Below, in pieces: positions 1 through 11,600 of a DNA stretch of 64,000 bases (the stretch's first letter is position 1; every line of letters begins with the position of its first letter). Under the pieces are notes generated by a model that was not told the DNA's origin, ran no database searches, and worked only from the letters and a program-made list of their open reading frames with translations. Source of the DNA: Certhia americana (Eukaryota > Chordata > Aves > Passeriformes > Certhiidae). Location of the stretch: assembly GCA_018697195.1 (NCBI GenBank), contig CM031878.1, forward strand, positions 6,416,022-6,480,021, in the 5' to 3' direction. Made by a program: the position numbers and the translations under genes.

Positions 1-3000
1 CCTCAGATCAAACCTTGAAAAGAAAAAAAATTCAGAGGGAAAAATAAATACCATGGTGATGAAGGTGGTGTGTAAGATGCTGGATAGAACAGAATAGAAC
101 TTATTTTTTCTCTGCCTTTGAACTAGGTTTTTACTCTCTGAAGTCTGAAACTGTTTCTAATACTAATCAGATCACACTGGTCTTTGTGCATATGCACACA
201 CACATGTTCGTGTTCATGTTCATGCTCATGTTTGTTTATGTGTGTGTGTGTAGAAGTAACCAAAGGCATCTCCACTTTTTTCAGTCCAACAGTGTGGGCT
301 GTAAGAGCCATGTGGGACTGGCTGCACTGGACCCTGTATTCCTCTAGTACACCTTGCTGTATGTTGATAAGGGCTCTGCTGCATTTCTCATTTTGAAAAT
401 AAAGGGTATTTTCAGTGATTTGGGCTGTAAGATGTAGGATGAATAGCAGCCAAGTGACAGCTGACATGGCCTCTGTGCTTATCAACCTGAGTCCAATCCC
501 TCTGTACCTGGCAGTGCAGAGTGGGCACAAAGAGAGGGCCCAGCCATGAGTTATCAGAATAGCTCAGTGCCCCTCCCTTGTGTGGAGACAGATTTATTGT
601 GTTGTGCAGGAAAAAGGTGGCAGGTGTGTATTTGAGAGAGGAGGATGGAAACAGGGTCCAGCAGCACCGTTCTGCTCTTCCTTTCGTCTGTTGCAACAGA
701 CATCCAAGAATCCCCAAAAAACAGGGCCAATGTGAGTGACCCCTGTGAGTGAGTAATGCCCAACAGCATAAAGGGATGCAGAGAAGTCAAAGGAGGAGGT
801 GTAGCAACACAGCCAACTTTGAACACAGCCCATTGGCATAAAGTGAAGTGGATTTGCACAACTTTTGGATTTGAGCTTTGTGAGAGGAGTGATCTCCACA
901 GCTTCTCATTTCTACTGAAGTAGGTAGAGAAATATGAAGGAATTTCCTCAATGCCCTAAGAGCAAACAAAACCATCCCTCCAAGAGGCAATATGTGACTC
1001 TCTGTGTGGGATTCCATCATCCAGGCTGAATTAAGGGGTGATGGAATCACATTAGATCACATTAGTGGAGGCACAAGCACATCATTCGTCCAAAATAACA
1101 ACACAGTGGGGTTTTCTCTGTAGCACAGAACTGGAGTCAAATACTGTGACTGGACTTTTTTTTTTATTTTATTTTTTAATGGATTGTATAATTTTATGAC
1201 TGTCAAGATGAACAAATAATTTGCAATGAATAATTTATCCAACAGATTTTGATTCTTTTGCAGCTTACTGAATATCCATGAGCAGACCTCGATTTCAGCT
1301 GGCTTATTTATTGTTTGAATTTATATGACATGTTCCACTTCCTTTTTTTTTTTTTTTTTAAACACTATCAACTAATCAGAGACAGCTCCTGAAAAAGTTT
1401 GATAGTCTGCAGTTGAAAGTAGTTGTAGAAGCCATGAATCAGGGAGTCGACAGTACAATGTGTAGAAAATTCACTTGAGAAATTTGGATTTAATTCTCAG
1501 GCCTTTCACAGACTTCCAATGTGACCTTGATAAAGAAAGCTGGGAACAATGTTGTTACTAAAAAGCTGTCCCTAAGTGACTAATCCAAGGGGGAGAGAGA
1601 GAGGAACACAAAAATGACCATTCTGGTGCAAACACATTAGTCTTGCCTGATGTTCTATCTTTGACTATGGCCAAGACTATGTATCTAAGACAAAATGTAA
1701 AATCAGGGCAACCAGGCAGTGATTCTTCCCTAAAGCATTTATCCTGCTCCCTCAATTTGTAGTTCAAAAGATCACTGAGACAAAGGTGATGTTTTCCTGT
1801 TTGGCAGCCCTTGATGTATTTTAGTTTCACTTTAGGGCCATGAACCTAAGGCTGGGGAGGACGTAGATTGCTGGTGTAAACTGCATCTTATTCTGTCACA
1901 GACTACCTGGGTTACCTTCATCCAGTCAATTAAGATGAGATTGATTTACCTTACATAGGAGTATCTATTTAAAAGAAAGGTCTCACTGCGAGCTACCCTG
2001 CTAGTGAAAGATGGGGAAGTGTTCATGTGCCATGGTTAGGGGAACACTACAAACCCATGAGAGTGCTTGGTGACTGTCTGGGAGCACCAGGGTGCAGGCA
2101 GAGGTCTACTCACTACAAGAGGGAAGAGGCTCCCTTCCTCCAGAGGTTTTGATTATCCTTGTGTCAGGGGTATACAACAAATGGAACAAACAAGCAAGGC
2201 AGGATAACTGAACAATACTGGGAGGGAACTGAATCCAGGATTATGTCTGGCTTTGCCCTTGAGAGGCAGCAGTGTTTTGAAGGCACTGGAGCAAAAGGTA
2301 GATTTTAATTCAGGTTCTTTCCATACACAGACTCTGTCTGCCAAGATGAAGAAGGTATTTTAATCCCCTGGGAGCAGAGCTATCAAATTGGCTGGATGGC
2401 TCCCTTTGTCACAAACAGCATATATTATGCAATGTACCCACACTCTGCTTAGTTATGGTAAATCAGCTTTTCCTTCTCTGATGTTGTGTGCAGTTTTGCT
2501 TAGTTGGGTGGAGGCAAGGAGGGAGGAATGACCCGGGTGGACAGAGATGTAAAATACTTTCTTGTCTGAGAGACAGAAAGAACTGCTTGTGAACAGGTGG
2601 GATTGAATAACGCTTGATGTTAAATGTCTACACTGGCTGTTCAGGGTGGCCCTGAGAGCTCAAGACCAGGAAATCACCCTCTGTGCAGATAATGAGCCTG
2701 CAAGAATGGCCCAAGTTGTGTCAAGTATATTCCACTCCCATTGCACAAGACCTCACATGCCCAGGGACTCCTGGAGGGGAGGCATGTTACCAGGCAGGCC
2801 CAAACAAACTCTCCACAGGCAGGCACTCCACAGGAGCTGGAGTGTGCCATGTTTCCTGCTGCTCCAGATGGTGCCCTTTCAGAGTAATGTAGATGTAGCC
2901 ACTGAGGTCCTGCTGAGAGACAGCCCTCTCCTGCTGGGCACTGCACAGGAGATCAGCAGTGCTTTCCAAAGAGCTTCTGCACTGTCCAGTCTGTCCTTGC

Positions 3001-3185
3001 TCCATTTGGGAGGACTTGCTCTGAAGCCTCTGCCTGGGAGCAGCATCAGGGCAGCACAGGGTGCTCTTGAGAGAGAAAATGGCCTCATAGCCCTAAAAAC
3101 ATGGGATCCTCTCATTAAGAGGTCTGTTTTCGTAAGGTTTCTCCTCTTTTCTGTGGAAGAGGAAGGGAAATAGCAGATTTTATTC
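1..3185. other. unique non-coding DNA
   Basis: No recognisable gene, exon or transposon. Visible structure is minor: a (CA/TG)- and CATG-rich patch at about 187-251, a T tract at 1343-1359, and a moderately GC-richer stretch at about 2640-3170. That stretch has overlapping open frames on both strands, including a 175-codon one at 2646-3173 on +. The frames have no domain I recognise, and long frames in the opposite strand cover the same bases, which is typical of chance frames in GC-richer DNA. Confidence 0.6.
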
Positions 3186-3190
3186 CTGTC
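3186..3190. repeat. 5' target-site duplication of solo LTR
   Basis: CTGTC lies directly before the TGTCATGG start of the LTR and recurs directly after its terminal CA at 3930-3934. A 5-bp duplication is the length usual for ERVL-class (class III) elements; class I typically gives 4 bp and class II 6 bp. Confidence 0.85.
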
Positions 3191-3334
3191 TGTCATGGTT
3201 TGAACAACAGGTGTCTGCTAAGGAAGACAGGACCCTCCCTTGAAAAGAAGAATTTAAACCCCCTCCCTCCAAATTATTATAACGTTGAAACTAAGGGGCT
3301 CTCAGGTGAAGATATGGGAATAGGAATAAAGTTC

Positions 3335-3340
3335 TTTATT
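3335..3340 (-). terminator. LTR polyadenylation signal AATAAA
   Basis: TTTATT on the plus strand reads AATAAA on minus, about 320 bp downstream of the TATA-like box and about 145 bp before the minus-strand end of the LTR, as expected for the R region. The neighbouring plus-strand AATAAA makes this a near-palindrome, so it is only modest support for orientation. Confidence 0.4.
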
Positions 3341-3654
3341 AGAAGAACTAAAATAAACAATAAAAGCAAAACACATGCAGTATTACAAAGGAGAGGGGAA
3401 AGAACCAAATAAATAAACAAACAAACAAGCAAAACTCACTGACAGAGCCAGGATCCAACCTGACACCCTGTGGGTCAGGGTGTTGGTGGCAGTGCCATCC
3501 TATGGTGGCTGCAATCCCAGTGGCAGATGTGGCTCTGGTGAAGTGATGCTCCTGGAGAAAAGTGGAGTTTTTCACTGAAGGTCCAGTGGTGAGAGATGGG
3601 CCTGGTCTTCCTCTGGGAATTCAGTGGAAAGGCTGCTTGGTGTTCCAACTCCCA

Positions 3655-3665
3655 GATTTTTATCC
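3655..3665 (-). promoter_or_regulatory. TATA-like box of the solo LTR
   Basis: Read on the minus strand this is GGATAAAAATC, a TATA-like word placed in the middle of the LTR where the U3/R boundary is expected. It supports the minus orientation of the element. Activity is unknown. Confidence 0.4.
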
Positions 3666-3929
3666 AGGTAGGAATGCTTGGCTCCTCCCCCTGGCTGGAG
3701 CATTTCCCAGTGGGATGATGGAATTCTCTCAGTGATACTCACTGGCCCATGAGCAGAAGATCTCTCCCTGGAGGGAGGCTGGGTTGTGGCAGAGATCAGA
3801 AAACTGCCCCAGCAGGTTTATTGACAGTTGGCCATGGACAGACAATTACACCACCCCCCACACTCCAGTTTCAACAGATGGTGATAGAATACAGAGTTTG
3901 GGTTACATTCTGCACTGCAACTCATGACA

Positions 3930-3934
3930 CTGTC
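3930..3934. repeat. 3' target-site duplication of solo LTR
   Basis: CTGTC immediately follows the terminal CA of the LTR and matches 3186-3190 exactly. Confidence 0.85.
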
Positions 3935-5235
3935 TTGGGACAGAAGGCTTGAGGGGTTCTTGAGGAGTAAATTCCAGGTTAGAGATACTGGCCTTTCTGT
4001 CCCTTCTCTGCTGATAACAAGGGATCAGAGCCACAGCTGAAGCTCTCCAGTCTGAGTCATGTTTCCAGACTCACAGCTGGCTCAGCTGAGATCACAGATA
4101 CCAAACTCACTGTTCATTCTTCCATCTTCCCTCATCTCTCTGGACTCCTATTTAGCTTTCTTTTAGGATCTCCACATTTTAGGGTACCTCAGGTGTTCTC
4201 AGCACCTCCCTCTACACCCTTCTGCTCCCTGGACCATATCAGGTCTCCCTGCTTATACTTCTTCTGTTTTTCTGTTTCTGAGGAGTATAGCTATGTTTGG
4301 TGACCCAATCATCCCTCCAGAGCAAGAAGGTACTTTTCTTCCAGGCTGGTGTATTTGTTTTGGAGGTTATCTTGATTCAGGTGAAAGTGTTTGTGGCCTG
4401 AACCTATCAGATACTCAGAGTTGCTCAAATTACTTTCAAAAGTAATTTGTCACTGATTCCCACATCCAAAAACTTATTGTCAATCTCATGTTCTTGGTGA
4501 ATGTCTCAGTAAAAGATAGTCACATATCCAAAATTAGAACCTGGCTGTTGCGACCTCTGGGGAAATAAACCTGAGGTGCAAATGAAAGAGAGGTGTTTAG
4601 TGACAAATACAGCTGGGTTTCCAATGCTTTCTTTGATGGCTTGCTAGAAAACAGTCTCCAAACTTTCTGGCCCTTCAGCAGCACTTCTAAACAAGTTATA
4701 CATTGCAAGTGACTGTGGTTTTCTCCCTACTGCTCTCAGATTAAAGACATGGTTCCATTTGCCCATGAACAATGCCCAAGAGCCAGCATCTATCAGGGAA
4801 CTAGACAGAGGGATGATCATTTGTCTATAACAGGACTTGGGCATTTTCTGCCATTCCTGCTGGGACAAGGTTCCTTTTCCTTGTCTTAGGTGTCCTAAAA
4901 GCCAGATATCTAATTGGGGTTAGTCACACCAGGCTTTTTTTACAATGAATACACAGGAACAGGTGCCTCCAGAGGTAATTTCATTGCACCCAAAGACAAA
5001 TGTTTTAAAAATGCCAGATGAATTTCCCTCATGATGTGTTTATATATCCAAAACAAAAATAAAGAAACTTTAGGGTGACCGGCTTGGATGTCCAGCTTTT
5101 AGACATCCTCAGCTAGAGAAGATGGATCCCACACTCTATTGTCCAAATTAAAACAGTTCAAGGCAAAATGTTGCTTGCAACATCTTTCCTAGTGCAAAGG
5201 ATACTAAGTGAAAATTATGCCAATTTCTTTTTACA
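3935..5235. other. unique non-coding DNA
   Basis: No gene or repeat recognised. The plus strand is pyrimidine-rich around 4120-4290. Short frames at 4520-4868 (-) look like chance. Confidence 0.55.
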
Positions 5236-5241
5236 GACTTG

Positions 5242-5291
<50 letters not shown>

Positions 5292-5299
5292 CAGACTGG

Positions 5300-5357
<58 letters not shown>
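5242..5357. repeat. duplicated (AT)n microsatellite with GTAT tail
   Basis: Two (AT)n tracts of nearly 50 bp each are separated by ACAGACTGGA (5291-5300). That spacer almost repeats the ACAGACTTGA found just before the first tract at 5233-5242. The array then grades into ATGTATGTATG. The unit [ACAGACT(T/G)GAAA + (TA)n] therefore occurs twice in tandem, a duplication of a whole microsatellite with its flank. Confidence 0.9.
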
Positions 5358-5359
<2 letters not shown>

Positions 5360-5643
5360 GAATTGGCTTTGGTTGTTGAAGGAAGCACAGACTATTGCAC
5401 AGGAAATGTGCTAGAAAAGTGTGAAATGCAGGCAAAGCTGTAGGGAAGCAGAGAAAAAAGGGTTATCATAAAAAGGGCAAAATATGTAAAATGTTAATAT
5501 TGTAGCACAGCATTATGATGTTCATATGGTTAGTGAGAGGGAAAGTCTCATGAGTCCAAGATAAAAACAGTTCCTTTTGATTCCTCAGATTTGTTCTTAG
5601 AAGTTCAGCAAAAAACTGCACCTTGACCCCAATTCAGTAAAGG

Positions 5644-5667
5644 AAAAAAAAAAAAAAAAAAAAAAAA
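5644..5667. repeat. poly(A) tract of 24
   Basis: An uninterrupted run of A after AAAGG. No LINE or SINE body and no gene-like sequence are recognisable upstream, so it is treated as a simple repeat and not as the tail of a retrocopy. Confidence 0.85.
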
Positions 5668-8600
5668 TGGAATTTCTGAAGCTTACCTCATTCCTAATTT
5701 TCTTGATTTTCTTTGAAAATTACCTGTATTCACACATGGAAGCAGACAAACTGCCTTATGGGACATTTCTGGAGAAAGAGCTGAGGTGGGCACAGATAGA
5801 TGATGTGTATTACGCTCTCTACAAATGATACAAATTTTCAATTAAAGCAGGGTCTTTTTGACAGCATAAGATTAAGATGTTTTTCTCAAAATCACATTTA
5901 TTTTCTGGAGGAAGGGAAATGCCTCTCCAACAACATTTAGGGACTTTTCTGGGAGAAAACCTTCTCCATTAAAAGGCTGGATTTTGATTGAAAAAACATG
6001 AGTCAAAATGGCAAAAAACATGTATAAGGAGTCTGAGCTGAGGGAATTGCAGCAGTAAACTGCAGAGCTGAAGCAATGTAAACCCAAGGCCCCTCACTTA
6101 TGCTTAGCTTGTCATGCTAACATGCTGGAGTTATTTAAATATATCACAGGGGCCGGTGTGGAGGGGGAAAAGTCTTTCCTTCTTCTTTCCTCTTAAAACC
6201 CAATAGGTCATTACTGGTCATTCTGATGTCAGTGCGGGGAGGAGGGAGAACAAAAACCCTGTTCAAGGACAGTGCCCAGATCTCTCTGCCACAGCCAAAA
6301 TCCAGCTCTGTCTGTACTCCCAGCAAGGATCCTCCTTGCCATGTAAGAATCACAGCTTTTTAATCCATTCACGGCAATTACACTGCCATATCCAACCATG
6401 GCAGGGACCAGTCAATGATAGTATTGATCTGCTTAATCTCTCTGATAAGGCAGAGCAGAGACATGAGTCAGTCACAAAAATGAGGATGGTTCTGACTGAC
6501 AGTGAAACTGTTAAGTTTGCAGGGTGAAAAGGATAGGGAGTGAAACCAGAGCAGATTTGGCCATACCATCCAGGTTGTCATAAACTTTCTGTTCTTTTGC
6601 ATGTGATGAAGCTTTTTTTGGCCTTATCCAATGTGCTGACCCAAACCTACTGTTTAATTTGCTCCAGAGAAAGCCCCACTCCCTGCAACCCTAATTCAAG
6701 GGCTGCCCATTTCTGCAGCTAGCTAATGTTCAACAGGCAAACAAGGAGCCTGTTTGGGAAGGAACCAAAGTAGCTTTGACGGTAAGCAGAATATATGTGA
6801 GAAAACTTAAAGAGCAGTAGGAAACTATACCACATACTGACCCCTTAAAAATGCTCCCATAGCCAAGGTTGTTCTTGGTTTTCTTCTTACTGGTCAGAAA
6901 AAGCACTTTTCTCAGACAGGGCTGTTTTGACAGCTTCACAAGAAAGTCACCCTTCCTCTGGGTTGTCCCTTACGGGCACACAGAAAGAAATAACACTATT
7001 TATGTTTCCTAAAATGTGGAAATACGTACATATATGTACCTTGCACAGCATCATCTCCCCTGAATAAGAAGAAGCCTAAGATTGGCCTTGTTCCAAATCA
7101 TGTTGAACACGCCACCTGGAAGGAACAGAGACATCTGGAAAATCATTCCACAATCTCTGAGGAAATTACAGGAGAAATACCGGATGATTGGAAGAACAGC
7201 CCTTTGTGGGATTCTTACTTTATCAGCCAATTTCACTTAGATTTTTTTTTCATAAGTAGCATATGTTCAGAACTTTAATAAGAAATCTTGGAGTACTGGG
7301 GGTTTATTTATTTGTTTATTTAATTTTCCTCATAAATGAAAAAAAAGCTTTAGAAATTTCAGAGGTGGCAGGGCAAAGGGTGAGGAAAACAAAACAAAAC
7401 AAAATTAAAAAATGGGGAAAGAAATCTCTGATAATTCAGACTGTAGGGTGCAATAGTGGGGAGGTTCATTCCCTTGCATGGAGTGTGGTGCAGCTTAAAC
7501 GAGCCCGCAATCTTAGCATGCCTGGACTGCAGAAGGAAGAATCATTTGTTAGTTCTTCTCAAAGTCCTCCAGCAGACAAGTAAAGTTTTTTAAAAAAAAT
7601 CAGCAGAGTTATGTCTGCTAGGAATAAAGGTCTAGGTAGAGCTGAGATTCTGTGTGCCCATGCAAAACATTTGACTGCATTGTGGTCTGGGTATGGGGGA
7701 ACGAGGGGAAGAGAGCACCTCCACATGAGCTGCTCTTCTTAAACATGTGCAATGTCTCTGATGCAGAGCATCTCTACCCTCATGTCTACAATCCCCCTTT
7801 AGATATGTGGATCTTATACAGTAAAGAAACTAAACAAGAAAGAGAGATAGAGCACACATCCCACCAAAATTCACACAATACTCACCTACTTAAATCACTT
7901 AAGCACTTCATCCTAAATATCTCTAATGGAATTAGGTATCTTCCCTGTTAAAAATATTGCTAAAGATAGATGTGCTATCCCTTCTCAGTTACTTTGTTAA
8001 ATGATGGGGAATTTCTTGGTATTTGCTTTAAATGCTCCCTGGAGATAACAGGGAAACTGTACTCTTCCCATTGCTGTTGTGAGGTGAATGGCAGAGAAAG
8101 CATTAGCTGAGGTCATGGAGGCATTTGGGGAAACCAAGCCATATGAAGTGTAAGAAAATCACAGGCGTCTCCACTTGAGCCTTACATCCATTCTGCACTT
8201 TACAGAAATACAATTTGTGCATTGTATCTATGCAGCTCACCTCGAGATTTAACTAAAATTCCAGCGTCTGCTGTTTCTGATTGACTCACAGTGCTGTTCT
8301 TGTTTGCATATACTTGCTCCAGTAACCTGAATAAATTTCTCACATGAAGTTCATATTATACCTCTACATCTGCAGTTGAATTCACACTCAGGGGTGAAGA
8401 GTCTAGATCTTTCCACTGGTAATAGAGAGAGTTTGCATGGTGCAGTTTAACTTTACTCCAAAATTTCAGGTATTTGAATTTCAGAGATTCTCATCCAAAG
8501 AGTTTGGACTTCTCTTTAAAAACAATGAGAATAAGGGAAAGATTTTCTCTAGGGTCAACCTCTAACCCCTCAGTAAAATCAAGCTGAAGCTTCTATCTTC

Positions 8601-10984
8601 AAGTTGTCCATCACTTACACAAACACCTCCTCAAACCTTAACCCTGTTCATGGCACAGCTAGGGAACAAGGAGCCATATCCACCCCCAGTACTTTCAGGG
8701 GATGCATTTGTGCCACCAGCAAGCATAGGCACCTTCTCCAAGAGAAGAGAGGATCCCTTGGTCTGCATCTCTGCTCACGACCTGTTGTATGCCCTGCACA
8801 GTCTGAAACCTCCAAGAGCAGTCTGTAGGCTGGGAAAAATGCTAATCTTTCAATGCCACCCAGCTGTCAACACACAGCCCTGGAGAGGGGAGTCTGCTCT
8901 GTGGAGATAGGGAGTGGTGGCACAGAGGTAGGACCAAGTACTTTGGACAAGTAAAACACACTAAGCTCCTAATACTGTCATAAAACCCAAGACAAGCATG
9001 GGAAAGGATGTTAGCTGAAGAACTCACCCAAAGGAAGGCTTTCTCAGTGCACAGGGACCAGAGCCCATGTAAGATGACATCAGCCATTGAGGCACACGCT
9101 CCTTTTGACAAAGCTCTTTTCTCCCTTCCCCCCTCTTCCTTGACTTTATCATTCAGTTCCTTGTGAAATTATGTGAAAGCATCTGTTGTCTCTTTCATTT
9201 AATTTGTAAACACACTCCCAAAAGACTGGCAGAGCACATGTGTCTGTCCTTGCTTCCACAGGCAAGGAATGCAGCCTTATGTCCTCACAGTGCATCCTTG
9301 CAGGACCCTGCTCACTGTCATCTGGAAAGATGTTTAAAAATGGGTTTCAGTGATTTCTGTACATACCTGGTGTATGGAGGTGGTCGAGGGACATTGGGGA
9401 GCTGTAGATATGCCTTAGATGCCCCCTGCATAGCTGGACAGAGAGGATAACAGACACTTCCAGGGAAATCAAATGTGTGATATCAGATGTATTTGGCCCA
9501 ACAAGATGTTACGTTTTCTATGAAGTACAGTCACATCTTCCTTGTAGACAAAATTCATAAGAAAGAAAAAATCACCCTTCTGTTCTTATTAGCTTTCATG
9601 CTAAAGATCACTAAGTATGGAAAGAAGGAAAAAAAACAAAATTCTGGAGCACATAAGCACTTACTCAGATGTATTTGCTAAAGCCAGAAGGTTCTTTGCC
9701 ATCTTATTACTTCAGATAGTCCTTGGACTGCAGCTCAGTCATTTGCAGAGTCCCTGAGACCACAAACTTGTCACCAGCTTATGTGGCCATTCTGCCCCAC
9801 AGCAGACTGTTAGAGGAGTCAAGGCTTCACCTGTGATTGTTATGATTACTATAAATTATCTTTTTATTGCACACTGAAACCCTCAGGCACCAAGCACCTA
9901 CAAAATCATGTTTCTTTCAGCAGCAGGTGCAGGCTTTCAGTTCCTGAACACCCTTGTACGGCTGAGAAGACAGCTGAGACAGCCATCTGGAGACTCGGGA
10001 AGCAGCATACCTGGTTCTCCAGCTCCTCAGCTCTCTCACTGTCTCCATGCCTGACAGAAACAAGTCTTTCCTCTGCCTGGCAGCACACAGACTTTGTGGG
10101 TGACATGGCTTGTTCTGTTCAGTACATACCCTGCCAGAAATCCAGAGGCAGACTCTTACACACACTGTGCTGACCAAAAATTGAGCCAGAAGTCAGGTCT
10201 CCCATACTTTGACAAGTAAACACAATGTAAATGCACTTCTTTCTTTGGAAATCAGTATAGACTGATAGCTAAATAGTCATTTATCTCTTGATCACTTTTC
10301 CTGGCTATAATTGTATTTAATTAAGGGTAAGAAGTACCCATAGGACATTTCAAAAAATCCATGTTAATCCCCTATTGACAACATTGTAACATGTTTCATG
10401 TCATCTTGCTGGTTTTGGTGTGCTCTGGGATTAATCTTCATTCTTTACTCCTAGCACAAAGCAGGTGATTGAGGCACAGAGAAATGGACAAAGTGCCCAA
10501 GCTAGGACAGCAGGAAGGTGGCTGAGCCAGTTTTAAAAGTCAGGAGTTCAAACTTGGTACAGCACTTTGGTTCCCTAAGATCTTTCAGTCTGTAACCTGC
10601 CTGTGGGTCCCACCAGAGCCAGAAGCCCAGCTAGGGTAGAAGGAATCTCTCCAGGCAGCAGTATATTGGCTCCCCTCTCCCTCCTTGCACCTGGAAAACA
10701 TATTGCAATAAATAGACAGAGACAATCAGCACTTTTACACACAGGCCTCCATACCAAGAGGGATTTCATCCTCCCCTGCTTCTCCAGATTGGGCTGATTG
10801 GAAAAGGTGGTTAAATCCCTACCCTTTGTTTAACAAGATGGGAAAATAATGGAAAGCAAGAAACACCCACACCCCTCCAAGGTAGGAATGCTCAGGCTGA
10901 TTCAAGCCTTTTCAAGTGATTTTGTCTCCAGTGATTTGCACTTTCCTGCCTCCCAGCCCTTTCCCACATTCCCATTCCCACTCC
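5668..10984. other. unique non-coding DNA
   Basis: AT-leaning, CpG-poor sequence with no recognised repeat longer than a short homopolymer. Open frames here are all under about 110 codons and have no recognisable domains. An A-rich AAAACAAAACAAAAC patch lies near 7385-7410. Confidence 0.55.
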
Positions 10985-11600
10985 CAACTCTGTCTTGCCA
11001 AGTTCTTCCACCGCTGTTATTATTTGTGAAGCGTGAGGAAAGCTATGACAAGGGAGGGATGTCATTAAACCACGCCGGGAGGAGATGTCAGCCGCCATGC
11101 AAACATCTTCCTGACACTCCACTTTCAAACGATTTCAGAAACTGCACTCAGATGATTTCAGGTTGGGTAGGCCTGTCAACTTGGATGGACGACACGCGTT
11201 GCTTTGGTGCCGGAGACAGCTCCGGAGCCTCTCAGCCGGCTGTTGCGCACACGCGTACACAGCCCCATCCCCACACACACAGCTGCACATCATTATTTTT
11301 ATGCCACTCCAAGACAGATATCCTTGAATGCCGCTGGAAGCGTCAAACTTTCACTGCAAGAGAAAGCTTTAACATTTAGAGGGTTCTTGTGTAATGCAAA
11401 TGAACCAGAAAGGTAGGAAGGCATCCCAAATGCCACTCAATGCATTTATAAAAAGATAAGGTGACTTTGTCCTACCCTACCATATCACTTCATTACCAAG
11501 TGTCAGCAAAGAGCCTGGCAGCTCGATTGGTTGATGAAATCACATGACCCAAGTGTTATCTTGCAAAAACACATGAAATTACTAAGCTTGAACACCAAAG
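10985..11600. promoter_or_regulatory. candidate conserved non-coding element, CpG-retaining block
   Basis: About fifteen CpGs fall within roughly 270 bp (10995-11265), including two ACGCGT sites (11194-11199 and 11251-11256) and TCCGGA. The surrounding kilobases have almost none. It is followed by AT-rich sequence with TTATAAAAAG (11447-11456) and a CGATTGGTTGATGAAATCACATGAC-like stretch (11523-11547) containing ATTGG, an inverted CCAAT box. A 176-codon frame crosses it (10849-11379) but is not a recognised protein. Either a conserved enhancer or a small orphan CpG island or promoter would fit. No alignment was available. Confidence 0.4.

Larger units (their letters stand above)
3191..3929 (-). 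mobile_element. solo LTR, ERVL-like avian endogenous retrovirus
   Basis: A complete 739-bp solo LTR. Seen directly: it starts TGTCATGG and ends CTCATGACA, so the termini form the short TGTCATG/CATGACA inverted repeat and the canonical TG...CA. It is flanked by identical 5-bp CTGTC repeats. No gag, pol or env and no second LTR adjoin it, so it is the product of LTR-LTR recombination. Orientation is inferred as minus. On that strand a GGATAAAAATC TATA-like box (3655-3665) precedes an AATAAA polyadenylation signal (complement of 3335-3340) by about 320 bp. Near 3325-3340 AATAAA also occurs on the plus strand, so strand is the weaker part of the call. The intact duplication implies a moderately young insertion. 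Exact subfamily name not assigned. Confidence 0.85.

Noticed and set aside
2646..3173. 175-codon plus-strand frame next to the solo LTR
   Set aside because: Three minus-strand frames and one other plus frame overlap it; no domain, and composition alone explains it.
5148..5435. Frame translating to an Ile-Tyr repeat
   Set aside because: It is the (AT)n microsatellite read as protein.
5644..5667. Poly(A) tract as the tail of a processed pseudogene
   Set aside because: No gene-like sequence upstream and no flanking duplication seen.
10849..11379. 176-codon plus-strand frame through the CpG-rich block
   Set aside because: Low-complexity His/Thr/Pro stretch from CA-rich sequence, no family recognised; the nucleotide signal looks regulatory.
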